Source: Melanopsichium pennsylvanicum (taxonomy: Eukaryota > Basidiomycota > Ustilaginomycetes > Ustilaginales). From it: 64,000 nt of DNA. The position numbers were made by a program, and so were the translations under genes. This document shows positions 1 to 10,050 of this stretch, piece by piece. How positions within the stretch are numbered: position 1 is the stretch's first letter; each line of letters starts with the position of its first letter. The notes under the pieces are model-generated. The model ran no database searches, was not told the origin of the DNA, and worked only from the letters and a program-made list of their open reading frames with translations. The stretch covers positions 434,001 to 498,000 of the forward strand of contig OAPG01000011.1 of assembly GCA_900208305.1 (NCBI GenBank), read 5' to 3'.

Positions 1-1
1 T

Positions 2-976
2 CTCGTAGTTGTCGACCGCCTCACCAAGTTTGTGGTCTTCATTCCTGCAAACAAAAATGATACGGCGGAGACGTTGGCGTACCAGCTCCACCGCTACGTC
101 TTTTCATACTTTGGCCTCCCGGACACCATTGTATCTGACCAAGGAACCACGTTTGTAGCTTCCGTTTGGACGGAACTCCTCCGGGCCCTCCGGATTAAAG
201 GGTCTTACTCGTCGGCCTACCACCCTCAGACAAATGGCCAGACCGAGCGAGCCAACCAGACGCTGGAGTTGTTCCTCCGCTTCTATACGGCCTACGACCA
301 CAGCAACTGGGCAACCCTCCTCCCGACAGCCCAACTCGCGCTGAACCAAAGACCGTCGGCGACAACAACCATCGCCCCGGCTATAGCTTGCTTCACGTTT
401 GCACCTCGGGCACACCCCTCCATCCCCCCGGCCACCTCCAACGTTCCGTCGGCGGATAGAGTGCGGGTGTGCCAGGACGCCATTGCCAAAGCCAACCTTG
501 CCGTCGCGAAGTGGTTTAACCGTCGCAGGAGCGACGTCTCGTTCCGCCGGGGGGACCTGGTGCTCCTCCGTACCAAGCACCTCCGCAGCGACCGACCCTC
601 CCACAAGCTCTCCAACCCCCTCGCCGGCCCGTTCAAAGTCGACGAGGTGATTAGCGACCGAGCCTACCGACTCCTCCTGCCTCCGTCGTGGAAGGTCCAC
701 CCCGTCTTTCACGTACAGATGCTGGAGCCATACCCCGACGGAGTCAGGGAGTCCAGCAACGCCCCCCAACCGACTACTCTGGAGGACGACTACGCCGATT
801 TCGAAGTCGAGGGCGTATTGGACTCCCGCCGCCGCGCCGGACGCCTACAGTACAAGGTCTCCTGGGTAGGGTACCCCCCAAGCTGGGTCCCGGCGGAAGA
901 CGTGGACCGCGCCCTGGATCTGGTTGCTGCGTACCACGCCGCGAACCCGACCAAGCCGGCTCCTACCCGGCGTTAG
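2..976 (+). CDS. Partial pol: integrase core and chromodomain (E1)
   Basis: The frame is open from base 2, so this is the C-terminal part of a polyprotein. The integrase DDE residues are visible as VVDRLTK (first Asp), VSDQGTTF (second Asp) and QTERANQ (Glu). They are followed by the LVLLRTKHLRS and HPVFHVQMLEPY stretches typical of the gypsy integrase C-terminal domain. A chromodomain (FEVEGVLDSRR, YKVSWVGYPPSWVPAEDV) ends the protein. Chromodomains of this type are thought to steer integration to marked chromatin. There is no stop or frameshift in the visible part. Codon usage is GC-rich compared with E2 and E3, so this is a different lineage. Confidence 0.9.
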   Translation, partial: LVVVDRLTKFVVFIPANKNDTAETLAYQLHRYVFSYFGLPDTIVSDQGTTFVASVWTELLRALRIKGSYSSAYHPQTNGQTERANQTLELFLRFYTAYDHSNWATLLPTAQLALNQRPSATTTIAPAIACFTFAPRAHPSIPPATSNVPSADRVRVCQDAIAKANLAVAKWFNRRRSDVSFRRGDLVLLRTKHLRSDRPSHKLSNPLAGPFKVDEVISDRAYRLLLPPSWKVHPVFHVQMLEPYPDGVRESSNAPQPTTLEDDYADFEVEGVLDSRRRAGRLQYKVSWVGYPPSWVPAEDVDRALDLVAAYHAANPTKPAPTRR

Positions 977-1158
977 GCACGGATACAAGCGACGGTTGCC
1001 GTCGGGAGACCCCCCGCCGGAGCCAAAACCCCTCCGGTCCCCGACCTCTTGGGTAGGAGACCCGGTCGGGCTCCTCTCACCCCCACTCCCACACACGGAC
1101 ACACACACACGCAAGCGACAGAAAAGAAAACAAGTGCATTCGAGGAGGGGCCCCGGGG
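977..1158 (+). other. Short gap between E1 pol and the antisense gene
   Basis: This stretch separates the pol stop codon from the stop codon of the convergent antisense gene. It contains a short CA-rich run (1093-1110) and no coding signal. It would be the shared 3' untranslated region of the two convergent transcripts. Confidence 0.5.
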
Positions 1159-2557
1159 CTAGTCCCTCAGGAAGCCCTCCAACCACGCCCAGACCACGTC
1201 CACCTGCTGTCGCGTGTTCTGCGACAGTTGCTGGATCTCGCTGATCCGGCGGAGCTCTCGCTTGCCGCCGGTCCTCAGCGACTCTGTCAGCAACAGCGCA
1301 GCCACGTCGGCCAGCCCCTGTTGAAATAACTCAGTCCCCTCCTGCACCCCGTGGAAGAGGGACTTGGCACGCCTTACGGCCGCACCCAGGTCCCCCAGGC
1401 CCGTAGCGGACTCCCCCGGCTGGCCTTGGGCCCGCGCCCGAGTGCGGCGCCGCTCTCGGGCAGCCTCGGCTGGACGGTCGGGGCGGGACCTAGCTCGCTT
1501 GCGAGCCGCCTCCCGCTCCCGACCCACCGCGCCCACCCGAGCCACCTCCTCCCTCAATTCCTCCTCCGAATCCGGGATCTCGCCAAGTGTCCTCAGCGAC
1601 AACCTGACGTTGGGGTGGGGGCGGCAACGCCGACCGACCCCTCCGGACCTCCACCTCGCAAGCAAGCACGCGTAAACCCTCATTCGGAGGGGACCTTGGG
1701 CGCCGCCAAGTGGTGGGACTGTCGAGGAAAACAAAAGGAAAAACAAGGGTCAGCCGACCACCCAAGACATTGCGACAGACGCCCGACGGAAATACTTACT
1801 GCGCATATCCGCGTCGCAGGGCTGCCTGTGCTGCCCCTGACACCGACGGCAGCGGAGATCGCCTCCTGCCCGCTCACAGGCAACGCCGGCGCATACGCAG
1901 GCGTAGCAATCGCCCCACGTCTCGGCCCATAGCGGGGCAAGGTCTGTCGTATCGGCCACAGAAACACAAACGTCAGTAGCGATCCCAATCAACACAGCAA
2001 TGGAACAAATACTTACCATCCCCAACGAGTTCCGGAGTGATCTCGATGGGAACCGAAGGACGCGACCACGGCATCGAATTCCGGGGCGCCAGGACAAGGG
2101 AAGTGTTGGTCGATGCAGAAGAAGGATTGGCCGACGGATCGGCAGACTGTTGACGCACGGCGTGCTCGTGGCGACCCAAGTTGGCCCCCCGGGAAAGGTG
2201 AGCACGCGGGGAGCGGCGCACCCTCCGGATGGGACCAGCGGAGGTCTCCGACGGCCGATCTGTCGTAATCAAAATAAGGGGGAGGGAACAAATGTCAGTA
2301 ATCCATTCTACGGCACCGACAGGTGATTGTCAGACCCTCTGGGCCCTTCATCCACAACCAAACCACGACGGAACCACGACCGACTCACCTCCAGAAGCGG
2401 GTGTTGTTGTTGTTGTTGTTGTTGTTGTTGCTGCTGCTGCTGCTGCCAACGCTGCCGCCGTCGCGGACGTAGGCGATGGTGGGGGAATGGGACTGACGTT
2501 GGCCGACGGGTTGTCGGCCGGGGAATCCAGGATAGCGTCTGCTGGTGACAACGACAT
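1159..2557 (-). CDS. Antisense four-exon gene of E1 with a Zn2Cys6-like cysteine cluster
   Basis: I assembled this gene from splice signals. Exons on the minus strand are 2557-2389, 2259-2017, 1943-1800 and 1718-1159. The three introns begin GTGAGT, GTAAGT and GTAAGT and end GACAG. All junctions are phase 1, and the exon sum of 1116 nt encodes 371 residues with one terminal stop. Residues about 50 onward of the first exon are Ala/Thr homopolymers from a triplet repeat. Exon 3 carries CYACVCAGVAC, eight residues, then CRRCQGQHRQPC. This matches the spacing C-x2-C-x6-C-x8-C-x2-C-x7-C of fungal Zn2Cys6 clusters, though the usual Lys/Arg pattern is missing. Exon 4 is Arg/Glu-rich and may form coiled coil. 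Function is unknown. A regulator of the element or host is inference. A TATA-like box lies about 65 bp upstream of the ATG. Confidence 0.65.
2402..2443. repeat. GTT/GCT triplet microsatellite in exon 1 of the antisense gene
   Basis: Tandem GTT units run into tandem GCT units. Read on the minus strand they encode the Ala and Thr homopolymers of the antisense protein, so changes in unit number stay in frame. Confidence 0.85.
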
Positions 2558-2617
2558 CGCGAAAGGGGAATGGGGAAGAATGGGGGAGGTCGAGAAGGAA
2601 GACCTGTGGACCCCAAT

Positions 2618-2626
2618 CCTTATATC
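2618..2626 (-). promoter_or_regulatory. TATA-like box of the E1 antisense gene
   Basis: On the minus strand the sequence reads GATATAAGG about 65 bp before the proposed ATG at 2557. The antisense gene of E2 has a TATA-like box at a similar distance, which supports an independent antisense promoter. Confidence 0.5.
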
Positions 2627-2858
2627 CCTCCTCAATAGCTACGCACGAGCAATGGCGCACAGTCAATTCCGCCGGTCCAAGGCATTGTGGGTGGTATTGT
2701 CTCATTGCTGCGCATCCGCGATTAAATTGCCGAAACGAGCGTTGCGACTTGTACAGAGAGGCGTCCCCGGCGCAGATTAAGGTTGGGGGAGTACGACCCC
2801 TCTTGCCCTCCTGTCCTATCAGCCGCCTGGGGACCAGTCGGCCTGAACCGGGGGGTAA

Positions 2859-3052
2859 TGTTAGTGCCTACCAACCGGAGTCCAAAGAGGGGGTGCTCGG
2901 CCCCCCTCCCGATTGAGCGATCGTCGTGATCGGGCCCCGACCGACCCTCTCCGGACCCCTTGCAGCGGAGCGGTCGGCCTGACACGATCCTCCTACCGCC
3001 CAACCGCGGCTGGCCCCTCCGTACGTAGAATACAACTGTCGGCAACCTAACA
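2859..3052 (+). repeat. Putative short 3' LTR of E1 (194 bp)
   Basis: The segment starts TGTTAG and ends CTAACA, a perfect 6-bp terminal inverted repeat. It is preceded by a G-rich purine tract (GGGGGGTAA), as expected for a 3' LTR next to a polypurine tract. The partner LTR is outside the window, so the boundaries rest only on these end signals. Confidence 0.5.
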
Positions 3053-3419
3053 TTGTAACGCCGCGGTGGGAAGTGGCCGATAGCTCCGGTACCTTACCAC
3101 CCCGCCCCCCGCCTGACATGAGGTTGCCTCCGGACCTCGTCGCATGTATTACTTAGTTAGCTCTATAGCAACGCAGTAGTGTGCTCTGACCCCCAACCGC
3201 CTGTGTCGCCCCCGCCTACGACCTCTCCGTACCCATAGACTCCATCCCGGCTGTAGCCGCCCGCGGTATCTAGACCCTACAGCCTTAACAATCAGCTCTC
3301 CAGCAAGCTGCCCCTGAGCTACCCTGCCACGTATACTCCTACAACCAATGTGGCAGTGTCCCTTTCCTGTGGACAAGGCCCTAGCGCTTTGTGTGGGCAA
3401 GGCCCAAGCGCCATTGTCC
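3053..3419. other. No gene seen
   Basis: This is GC-rich sequence with no coding frame or repeat that I recognise. It may be flanking or older transposon sequence. Confidence 0.4.
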
Positions 3420-4486
3420 TGTTATCTGGCTACGTTGGAGCTTGCACTCTAGTCTGATGGCAATGAGCACCATTCTCAACAGCGTCAATCCCCCTTCCCA
3501 TGGCCGCAATGGTGTTGCTCTATTGTTTTACAGCCTCCTGGCCATTGACCAGGTGCAGAGCGCAAACATAGTCAAAGAGCTGGCTCTTTGCATACGTTTG
3601 CTTCAATGTACACAAGCGGCCGGTTCTTTGTGTATGCTGGGACTTAGAGAAATCCACACCCCCCATGTGCGCAATGCCCATCCCTTTCACGTGTGCTGAC
3701 TGTGAGAGCGCGCCAAATCCACACTCATTGTGTACCCTGGCCTGCGCCTGTATCATGGCCATAGATAAGGAATGGGGACAATCAAGGGCCTCTGTATGGT
3801 ATGCTAGGTTCCCAGCTGGTATGGAAGGCGTAGTCAGATAGATAGCACATATGAGGCCCAGTTGCTGTCAGTTACTGACTCAGATAGTCAGCACTGATAA
3901 GCACAGAGCCCAGGTTCATGTACAAGTGCAATAAGAAGGGCTAGTATGCAAATAAGGGACAGGACAGCCATAGTATATAAGGGCAGGATCATGTCAGTTG
4001 TGGAGGGGCAGGGGGCTCATCCACTCTACAATTTGTATTCTTAATCTTTACCTTACAAGTCATTCAATGTCTCAGTATCTAGTTCTTCTTGTCAACTGCT
4101 GCAATCATATGGTATTGCAGCAACCCAGTGCCTGTGTCCTCCTCATCTGAAGGAGTTCAACATCACCAACAATTGTCAGCACCTCTACTGATACTATAGC
4201 ACTGCAGCAACAGCTTCTGGGCTCTCAGGAGAAATCTTGCACCATGGCCAACACTTGTATCAAGAACATTTGTGCAACATGAAGGTTTTACATTATCCAG
4301 ATGGGCTGCATTGCCTCTGAATGGAGTCTTTAGCGTGACTAGTCAGCTTGGTACCATTCTATTGGGTCTCAAACAAAAATGCATAGAAGCGCATGTTTCA
4401 TTGGTTCTCATTTTGAGTTACAATAGAACTGCCAGTTTCATTGTATCTCAGACTGGTACTTGGGTTTGGCACACCGGTCCCTGACA
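3420..4486 (+). repeat. Decayed solo LTR related to the E3 family
   Basis: The right end ACACCGGTCCCTGACA, the TATATAAG box at 3973, the ATCCACTCTA motif at 4019 and the following GCAATCATATGGTATTGCAG block all align with the E3 LTR read on its own strand. The left end (TGTTATCTGG) is placed by similarity to the TGTTACCGG start of E3. That gives about 1067 bp against 1103 bp. It has far fewer CpG and more TpG/CpA than E3. No matching target duplication is visible (TGTCC left, GACGC right), and no coding region follows. Confidence 0.65.
3973..4028 (+). promoter_or_regulatory. Relic LTR core promoter
   Basis: TATATAAG at 3973 is followed 39 bp later by CTCATCCACTCTA, the same arrangement as in the E2 and E3 LTRs. 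It is the best preserved part of this decayed LTR. Confidence 0.5.
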
Positions 4487-5419
4487 GACGCTCCCAACTT
4501 GCTCTGGACTTGGAGAATGTCTGCACAAGTGCCTCTGGTGACGCCCTTTGTATCTCAAGCTGATCTTCTTCATCATCATGGTCTGGTGAGTCTCATAGGG
4601 CACACTCTTGGCACTGTCACTGGGAACAATTGTAAAGGTTGGATGCAAGAGGCAACTTGATGGCTTGTGGTTGCCAAAGCTGGCCAATCTCTCAGACAAG
4701 ACCATGATATCACTGCAGCCATTCATTGTTTTGGTCTCTAGCTTACTGTATTCTCTCTTCATGCAAAACTTATATTTGCCAGCTTGCCTCATGTTTTGTC
4801 AGTATTGGTCATGTGCAATTGTATTTGCCATCACGCTCAATTGCCTCCAATGCATGTGCTTGGTATTGATATATTTTGTATACACAAGTATTGAACATTG
4901 CAGCATGTCAATCTTGAACCAAAGGTCTATCAATCAAAAATGGCCACATATTGATCATGTTGAGTCTTATTGATTATGCGTGACAATCAAGCATTGGATT
5001 GCCAATTTACTTTATTGAAGTGAGCTAGATTCTTGATCTGTATTTTTGGAATACAACCTTTTGCAGTCCAATCAAAACCAAGATTGATGCATTCAAAACT
5101 GTCATTAAAACCATCAGTCCCCACCATATCTGACATTGTTAACTGTTATTGTGCACCATTGTGCTTGACTGTTAGAGCTAACCATCAAGTCTATGTCAAA
5201 CAAGATCAGAAGCCTTTGAAATCAATAGACTATGTTTTCCAGGACCATCAGACTATGTGAAAGACCATAAAAACAGAGACCATTGGAAGGAAGACTCAGC
5301 CTCCACATTGCAGAGAGACTGTTCTCATTGTTGTCTCTTCTCATCAGATTTCTGTACTGCTACTTGTTCTTCAGTTCCATCTCATCAACATATTAATCCC
5401 TTGTACAAGACACACCTAC
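4487..5419. other. CpG-depleted, gene-free sequence left of E2
   Basis: No coding frame is convincing. CpG is nearly absent (none that I could see over 4561-4740), and TpG and CpA are frequent. This looks like an old repeat decayed by C-to-T change at CpG. Sequence of similar character resumes on the far side of E2 at 22327, so E2 may have inserted into this material. Confidence 0.5.
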
Positions 5420-6432
5420 TGTCATGGGAGTGGGTCCCAAGGGAGAGGTCTGCGCAGACCAGAGATGTTGAATTGGCTGAGATCCGGTGGGAGAGCATGT
5501 CTCGACGGATCTCAGGGAGATCTGGTGGATATTGGTGGGCTCATGGGATTTAAGGTTAGCGCAGAACCGAGAAGTTGAATCGGACAAAATCCGGTGAGAG
5601 AGCAGGTCTCAACGGATCTCACGGAAATTCGGCGAGTGGCAGTGACTCGCCGGATATTGAAGGTATCGATGGCAAGGGGAGCATCTGCGACGGCGGTGAC
5701 CAACGCCACGCCGGAACGACACGTGGGCCGATCAATGCCCAGGGGGGCAATGGAGAGAGAGAGCACGCAGGCGTGCTCGGAAGCACCCTGCCAAAGGACT
5801 AGGGGCAGTCTTATCGTGCGGGGGTCCAAGCTCGACGCACGCAGGTCGTACAGTACCGATGGACCTCGCACACGATACATATATATAAATACTCTGTTCC
5901 CCGCTATCAGATGAGCGGAAGCTCATCCACTCTATCTTATATCTCAGTCACACATAGTTATCAGTACATTGTACTTATCATACTCTTCACACGTCGCACA
6001 TCGCAATACCATTCATTGCGATCCATATAGTCTGTGTCCCCGTCGGTGAACAGAGAACAACATATAGACGTCGTCGACACCCCAATTGACGCTGTAGCAC
6101 TTCAACTACAGGCAGAACCTCAACCGCGGGCCTGGCACCACAACCAGTCCCTCATATCCCCACCAGCAACGACGGCTGAGGTCTAACCCAGCCACCAGCA
6201 GTATCCCGTCGACGTCGTGACACTTGCGTCGACCAAGTACCCCGTCCGAGCTTGCCGCGTTACCTCTGTACGGAGTGTCACCAGCGGTCAGCCGATATCC
6301 GTCGAGAGATTGCCACTCGCGGGATTCTCTTCGATATCCGTTGAGGCCAAGCTTAACTGCCGGAACTCACTGAAATCCGGCGAGTTGCGTTTTCTCACGG
6401 GAATTCGGATCTCTGGCACGCGACCGCTGACA
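5420..6432 (+). repeat. E2 5' LTR
   Basis: It matches 21314-22326 without length change over 1013 bp. It holds a TATA box (TATATATAAATAC near 5879), a predicted transcript start near 5915-5925 and several short palindromic units such as those at 5479-5512, 5587-5636 and 6290-6420. Confidence 0.9.
5874..5934 (+). promoter_or_regulatory. E2 LTR core promoter and mRNA 5' end
   Basis: TACATATATATAAATAC is followed about 35-40 bp downstream by GCTCATCCACTCTA. Ten bases of the latter (ATCCACTCTA, 5925-5934) are the exact reverse complement of the bases just inside the LTR (6434-6443). This suggests that the mRNA start folds back as primer. Confidence 0.6.
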
Positions 6433-6445
6433 TTAGAGTGGATCG
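6433..6445 (+). other. E2 primer-binding site, probably self-primed
   Basis: TTAGAGTGGATCG lies directly after the LTR end. I do not recognise a tRNA 3' end complementary to it. It pairs instead with ATCCACTCTA at the predicted mRNA 5' end, as in Tf1-type self-priming elements. Confidence 0.55.
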
Positions 6446-6472
6446 TACAAGCGACGCCCCAAGTTCACCAAG

Positions 6473-7843
6473 ATGGCCGACTCTGCACTACATGACAGAC
6501 TTGACCGCCTCATCGCCCTCCTTGAGCAGCAGCAGGTAGACAATGCCGCACTCAAGGCTCGGCTCGACCAACAGGAGACTCCATCCCCTGGTCGACGAGC
6601 TAGGGAGCATGATCTAAGCTCCCCGACCCGTCGAGCCTTGCAGCAGGCGGATGAGTCCTACCTTGGTGGTCTCGAGACACCCACTCCTGCGACTAGACCA
6701 CACCCTCGGTCCGTCACCTTCGACATTCTCGACCGACGAGCGTACACCGACCAAGAAAAGTACGCTATGCCTACTGGACCTCGGTATGTCAAACCGGTGA
6801 CCCCGGAGGCATGGACCGGCACTGGCAGTGAACAGGACACTCAGCCCCACGCTGCCCTCAAGACTCCATTCCCCAAGCTCGACACTTGCGACATCGATAT
6901 CTTCATTCTCGAGGCCGACGCTTGGTTCAAGGCTAATGGTGTGTACGACCATACTTCAATGATCCTACACACGGCAGCCCAGCTCAAGGGCACCGCTCAA
7001 GAGTGGTGGAAGGGTAAGCTCCGCGTCGATCGGCATCGTCAAGGGATGCTCTTCCATGATTGGAGCCACTTCACCACTCGACTCAGGGAGCTGTACAATC
7101 AGCGCAGCGACAGGGTCGATGCCTACAACAAACTCCTAGCGTTGAGGCTTATTACCGACACACCAGGAGCAGCAACGCGACATGTTGAGCAATTCCGAGA
7201 CCTGGCAGCTCAGTGCCACATGGAGGACCCTGAGTTCGTCATCAACCTCTTCCGAGGGAGCATTACTTGCTCACTTCAGGAGAAGTTCGAGCGTAACCCA
7301 CCTGAAGACCAGTGGGCCTGGTACCGGGAGGTCAAGGACATTGATCGCCAGCGTATGCGGCATCAGCAGAATGCTGTCCGCTTCGCCCCAACCCCAGCAA
7401 TCAGGACTGCTCATACCGAACCGGGCATTCCCCAGAGAACTGGCTCTCGACCGTTGCCCCCTCATCTGGCACAGAAGCTGCTGGTACGGGAAGCACCACC
7501 GAGACCTCGCGACGACCAAAGGGTCGTCCCCGGCCCGACGACATTTAACAGCGACGCTTGTAGGGTCTGCGGCAAGACCGGGCATTGGCAGCGGAACTGT
7601 CCAGACGCCAAGCCAACGGTTTACCCGGCTAGACCATCAGGACCACAGATGCAAGCGCACGTGGTGTTGGAGTTGGAGAAACCACAGGACGGCTCACCAG
7701 AGGAAGGAGACGGAGCTGAAGACCATTGCGAAGACGATGGCGGTCTTGAAGACCACTTTGACCCCAACCTCTTTGCCGACGATCACGACACAGGCGAGCC
7801 CTACCATGAGGACAAGGGAAACAACCTTGGAGCGATGCAATGA
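6473..7843 (+). CDS. Gag (E2)
   Basis: This is the structural protein of the retrotransposon particle, 456 residues. An N-terminal Leu/Gln-rich stretch (LIALLEQQQ) could form a coiled coil. The central part has the retrotransposon gag motifs AQEWWKGKLR and WSHFTTRLRELY. A single CCHC zinc knuckle, CRVCGKTGHWQRNC, lies near residue 360, and the tail is acidic. The ATG follows the primer site by about 30 bp. The stop codon overlaps the start of pol as TGATG, the same junction as in E3. The frame is intact. Confidence 0.9.
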   Translation: MADSALHDRLDRLIALLEQQQVDNAALKARLDQQETPSPGRRAREHDLSSPTRRALQQADESYLGGLETPTPATRPHPRSVTFDILDRRAYTDQEKYAMPTGPRYVKPVTPEAWTGTGSEQDTQPHAALKTPFPKLDTCDIDIFILEADAWFKANGVYDHTSMILHTAAQLKGTAQEWWKGKLRVDRHRQGMLFHDWSHFTTRLRELYNQRSDRVDAYNKLLALRLITDTPGAATRHVEQFRDLAAQCHMEDPEFVINLFRGSITCSLQEKFERNPPEDQWAWYREVKDIDRQRMRHQQNAVRFAPTPAIRTAHTEPGIPQRTGSRPLPPHLAQKLLVREAPPRPRDDQRVVPGPTTFNSDACRVCGKTGHWQRNCPDAKPTVYPARPSGPQMQAHVVLELEKPQDGSPEEGDGAEDHCEDDGGLEDHFDPNLFADDHDTGEPYHEDKGNNLGAMQ

Positions 7844-8295
7844 TGGCATGCATCGCTCTAAGACCGCCTTCGCCATCACCTTGTATATGTCAAGATTGTT
7901 CATTATGTTTCTCTGCAGCTTCCGGTGCCTCAGTACTCGAGCTAGCAGGTACGGTCAACCACCATCCTGCTAGCATTCTCGCCGACACCGGTGCTGCATT
8001 GTCTATAGTTTCAGCTCCGTTTGTTTGCAAGTACTCGATAACCACAAAACCCATAAAAAACAGAACCGTACACGGAGTGACCGGACATTCCCTCACAATC
8101 ACGAGCGCTGCTGACGTCGACGTAGTCATAGGAGGACAACACCTAGGGATGCTCAAGGTCGCCGTTGCTGACGCTAGCGACTACAATTTCATCCTGGGGT
8201 ACGATGAACTACGACGCCTACAGCCAAGGGTCCATTGGGATACTGGACAGCTCGATTTTGGAAAACCCAACAAGATCCGGTCAGACGCGGTCGTT

Positions 8296-8322
8296 CAAGG
8301 GATTTCACCGAAATCCGCTGAG
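8296..8322 (+). repeat. Palindromic unit in the protease-RT linker of E2 pol
   Basis: GGATTTCACCGAAATCCG is a near-perfect inverted repeat extended by CTGAG on the right. It is translated in frame as a non-conserved stretch (QGISPKSAE). Similar units occur in the E2 LTRs and 3' region. Confidence 0.6.
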
Positions 8323-10020
8323 ACCGGCCGATCTGCCAAATCTCGAGCAAACTTAGTAGTACATGGCTACAAGTTTGTCGACGCCAACGAGCTCGTTCAG
8401 GCGGCACTACGGGATGGCCCCATAGGGGTCATGCTAATCAGCGCTCCTCCGACGTCGCTCCCATCGTTTGGCTTTGTCCCCACGGGAGGCGACAAAGGCA
8501 TAGAGATGGAAACGACACTAGAAGAGCCTCCCACTGCCGTCGAAATCCCAGCCCCGTACTACCCCCTCAAGGATGTATTCGACGAGGTCAAAGCGGACAA
8601 GCTTCCCCCTCACACAAAGCACGACTTGCACATCGAGCTACTACCCAGTTCAACGCCACCTCAAGGTCCGCTATATCTCAAGGGACCTAAGGAGATGGCC
8701 GAGCTGAGGAAGTACCTCGAAGAGAATCTCGAGAAGGGATTCATTCGGCCCTCAAAGAGCCCAGCGCGATCCCCCGTCCTCTTCGTGTCTAAGAAGGACG
8801 GCGGCCTGCGACTCTGCGTAGACTACCGCGGTCTCAACGAGGTCACGGATAAGAACCGAGCACCACTGCCCTTAATCGAGGAGCAGCTGTTCCTCCTACG
8901 AAAAGCAAAGATCTATACCAAGCTGGACCTAAAGGCAGCTTACAACTTGGTTAGGATCGCCGACGGGGACGAATGCAAAACTGCGTTTGGAACTCAACTC
9001 GGACTGTATGAGTATCTGGTCATGCCATTCGGATTGGCAAATGCGCCCGCGCACTTCCAATCGCTCATCAACACCATCTACCGCAACATCATTGGCGTAT
9101 ACGTGGTAGTATACCTTGACGACTTCCTGATCTTCAGCGACAACAAGAAGGAACACATCGAGCACGTCAGGACGGTGCTCAGTAGGCTCAAGGTATGGCG
9201 GTTATTCGCCAAACTCTCGAAGTGCGTGTTCCATACCGATACTGTTGAGTTCCTCGGCTACATCATCAAGCCGTCAGGTATCAAGATGGACCCCGACAAG
9301 ATCAGGACTATCAAGGAATGGCCGATGCCGGAGTCTATACACGACATCCAACGCTTCCTCGGGTTTGCCAACTTCTATCGCAGATTCATCTCTCACTTTG
9401 CACGTATAGCGAGACCGCTCACTTCCCTCGTTAAGCCCACAGAGCGATTCAAGAAGTTCGACCTCCCTGACGACGCTCGCGCTGCTTTCCACAAGCTGGT
9501 GGAAATGTTCACCACCGCTGGGGTTCTCAAACACTTCGACTACCATCGTCCTACCCGGTTGGAAACGGACGCAAGCGACTTCGCTCTCGCTGGAGTACTC
9601 AAACAAGAACACGACGGACGATGGCACCCAATAGCATTCTACTCGCGCAAGATGGCATCGGCGGAGAAGAACTACGAGATCCATGACAAGGAACTCCTCG
9701 CTGTTGTCGTCTGTCTCAACCACTGGCGGCACATGCTTGCAGGACTACCTAGTCAGCTCATTATTCTCACTGATCACGAGGCGCTCAAATACTTCAAGTC
9801 TCAGCGGAAGATCACAGGTCGGCAGGCTCGATGGTCAGTGTTACTCGCTGACTTCGACTTTGTACTCCAATACAGACCGGGAGATAAAGCAGGAGAGCCA
9901 GATGCGTTGACACGACGAAGTGATATGCAGCCGACCGCAGAAGAAGACCTACACAACGTCCGACAGCTGTTACCGGCACAAGTATTTGCCGAGGATTTCG
10001 AAAACCGCCAAGTGGACTCA

Positions 10021-10050
10021 ACTCGGCGGATTTCACCGAAATTCGCCAAG
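10021..10050 (+). repeat. Palindromic unit in the RNase H-integrase linker of E2 pol
   Basis: CTCGGCGGATTTC and GAAATTCGCCAAG form the two arms around a three-base centre. The encoded residues (TRRISPKFAK) do not align with E3, while the sequence on both sides does. Confidence 0.6.

Larger units (their letters stand above)
1..3052 (+). mobile_element. Element E1: 3' part of a Ty3/gypsy chromodomain LTR retrotransposon
   Basis: The window opens inside the integrase of a retrotransposon whose 5' part lies outside. In order it holds the end of pol, a long 3' region with a spliced antisense gene, a purine-rich tract (about 2846-2858) and a putative short 3' LTR. A chromodomain after the integrase places it among the chromoviruses. 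Its protein is clearly different from those of E2 and E3, and its 3' LTR is much shorter than theirs. The upstream half and the 5' LTR cannot be seen, so completeness and target duplication cannot be judged. Confidence 0.8.
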
